Source: Pseudomonas sp. KBW05 (lineage in GTDB: Bacteria; Pseudomonadota; Gammaproteobacteria; Pseudomonadales; Pseudomonadaceae). From it: a stretch of 64,000 bases of DNA. The DNA lies in contig NZ_QAJM01000018.1 of NCBI RefSeq assembly GCF_003852405.1, positions 1 through 64,000 of the forward strand, given 5' to 3'. Made by a program: the position numbers and the translations under genes. Every line of letters starts with the position of its first letter. The stretch's first letter is position 1. This document shows, one piece after another, positions 63,695-64,000 of this stretch. Under the pieces are notes generated by a model. That model did no database searches. It worked only from the letters and a program-made list of their open reading frames with translations, and was not told the origin of the DNA.

Positions 63695-64000
63695 ATGACT
63701 ACGATCGACCCCCAAGTGATTGAGTACAAGCCCTCATTCTGGACCCGGCCACGTCTTTTCGTGGGCGCTTGCCTTGTGGTACTCGCCGGTGTGGGTGGCG
63801 CCCTGTACACCCAGGACTCGGTCAAATCCGCCGCCACCCTGGTGACCACGGCCCAACAACCTGCGGCACAGATCATGGCCCACAAGGACTACCTGGAAGT
63901 GCGATCGATCGCCGCCACCGCCGTCGCGCCAGGCCAGAGCCTGGAGCTGTGGGCAATTCCCGAGGACGGCGTGCCTGTCTCCCTTGGCCTGTTGCCGGAA
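63695..64000 (+). CDS. Second RskA-domain protein without the sigma-binding part (partial, runs off the window)
   Basis: 102 codons visible from ATG 63695 (GGAAGAG 7 nt upstream). A short N-terminus (about 15 residues) leads straight into one membrane helix (about 16-38, FWTRPRLFVGACLVVLAGVG) and a periplasmic segment. The last residues (SLELWAIPEDGVPVSLGLLP) match the RskA domain of the anti-sigma gene 85 bp upstream. There is no room for a sigma-binding domain at the N-terminus. The C-terminus is outside the window. It may tune or compete in sigma release. Confidence 0.78.
   Translation, partial: MTTIDPQVIEYKPSFWTRPRLFVGACLVVLAGVGGALYTQDSVKSAATLVTTAQQPAAQIMAHKDYLEVRSIAATAVAPGQSLELWAIPEDGVPVSLGLLPE

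Overview
The window is a stretch of chromosome from a GC-rich fluorescent-group Pseudomonas. Support comes from the gene content and order (folB-plsY-tsaD-rpsU-dnaG-rpoD, davBA, pqqFABCDE, bioBFHCD, glcB, creBCD), from protein sequences that read like P. putida/P. fluorescens homologues, and from the two typical pseudomonad REP sequences (GTGGGAGCGGGCTTGCTCGC and GTGGGAGCTGGCTTGCCTGC). As I recall it, the order from creBCD through the iron-receptor cluster, glcB, bio genes and fadE-type genes to dnaG-rpoD also matches P. aeruginosa. I see no prophage, insertion sequence, CRISPR array or rRNA.

Layout. 1-7.4 kb: folate genes (folK, folB), plsY, tsaD and the macromolecular synthesis group rpsU-dnaG-rpoD. 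7.5-11.3 kb: a very large periplasmic-sensing PAS/GGDEF/EAL protein, then a tRNA with CAU anticodon that fits tRNA-Ile2. 11.5-14.6 kb: an Lrp-type regulator next to davB-davA (L-lysine to 5-aminovalerate). 14.6-20.3 kb: the pqqFABCDE cluster, including the tiny pqqA. 20.3-21.3 kb: a Pmp3-type membrane peptide and a HigB/HigA-like toxin-antitoxin pair. 21.5-31.2 kb: a class III aminotransferase with divergent LysR regulator, three ~600-residue acyl-CoA dehydrogenases and a membrane GGDEF protein. 31.5-36.5 kb: a tiny flagellar-axial-like protein and the biotin genes. 36.6-43.1 kb: comF, a ModE-like regulator, a Tat-exported PhoX-family protein, srkA, rarD and a GcvR-type ACT protein. 43.3-49.0 kb: glcB, a response regulator, a cNMP/CBS/DUF294 protein and a DEDDh exonuclease. 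49.1-54.5 kb: an iron-starvation sigma/FecR/TonB receptor/PepSY cluster. 54.7-59.5 kb: a GST, creBCD and a retropepsin-like protein. 59.7-64 kb: an acyltransferase, a repeat protein behind a putative hrp box, a DUF2780 protein, an ECF sigma with its membrane anti-sigma, and a truncated second RskA-domain protein at the edge.

The observation I would follow first is the cysteine-free 263-residue protein at 60637-61428. A sequence one base off the HrpL (hrp box) consensus lies about 70 nt upstream, its N-terminus obeys the usual type III export rules, and its middle is a recently duplicated 54-residue repeat. Other regulatory finds: a BirA operator lying over the bioB -35 and inside the comF coding start; two overlapping PsrA-like boxes before one acyl-CoA dehydrogenase; three perfect DnaA boxes within 480 bp near rarD/gcvR; a hairpin that holds the pqqF Shine-Dalgarno; and two in-frame starts for pqqA.

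Start codons were chosen from Shine-Dalgarno spacing and remembered homologues and are the least certain part of the gene calls. Names rest on recognised motifs and family memory, not on database searches.
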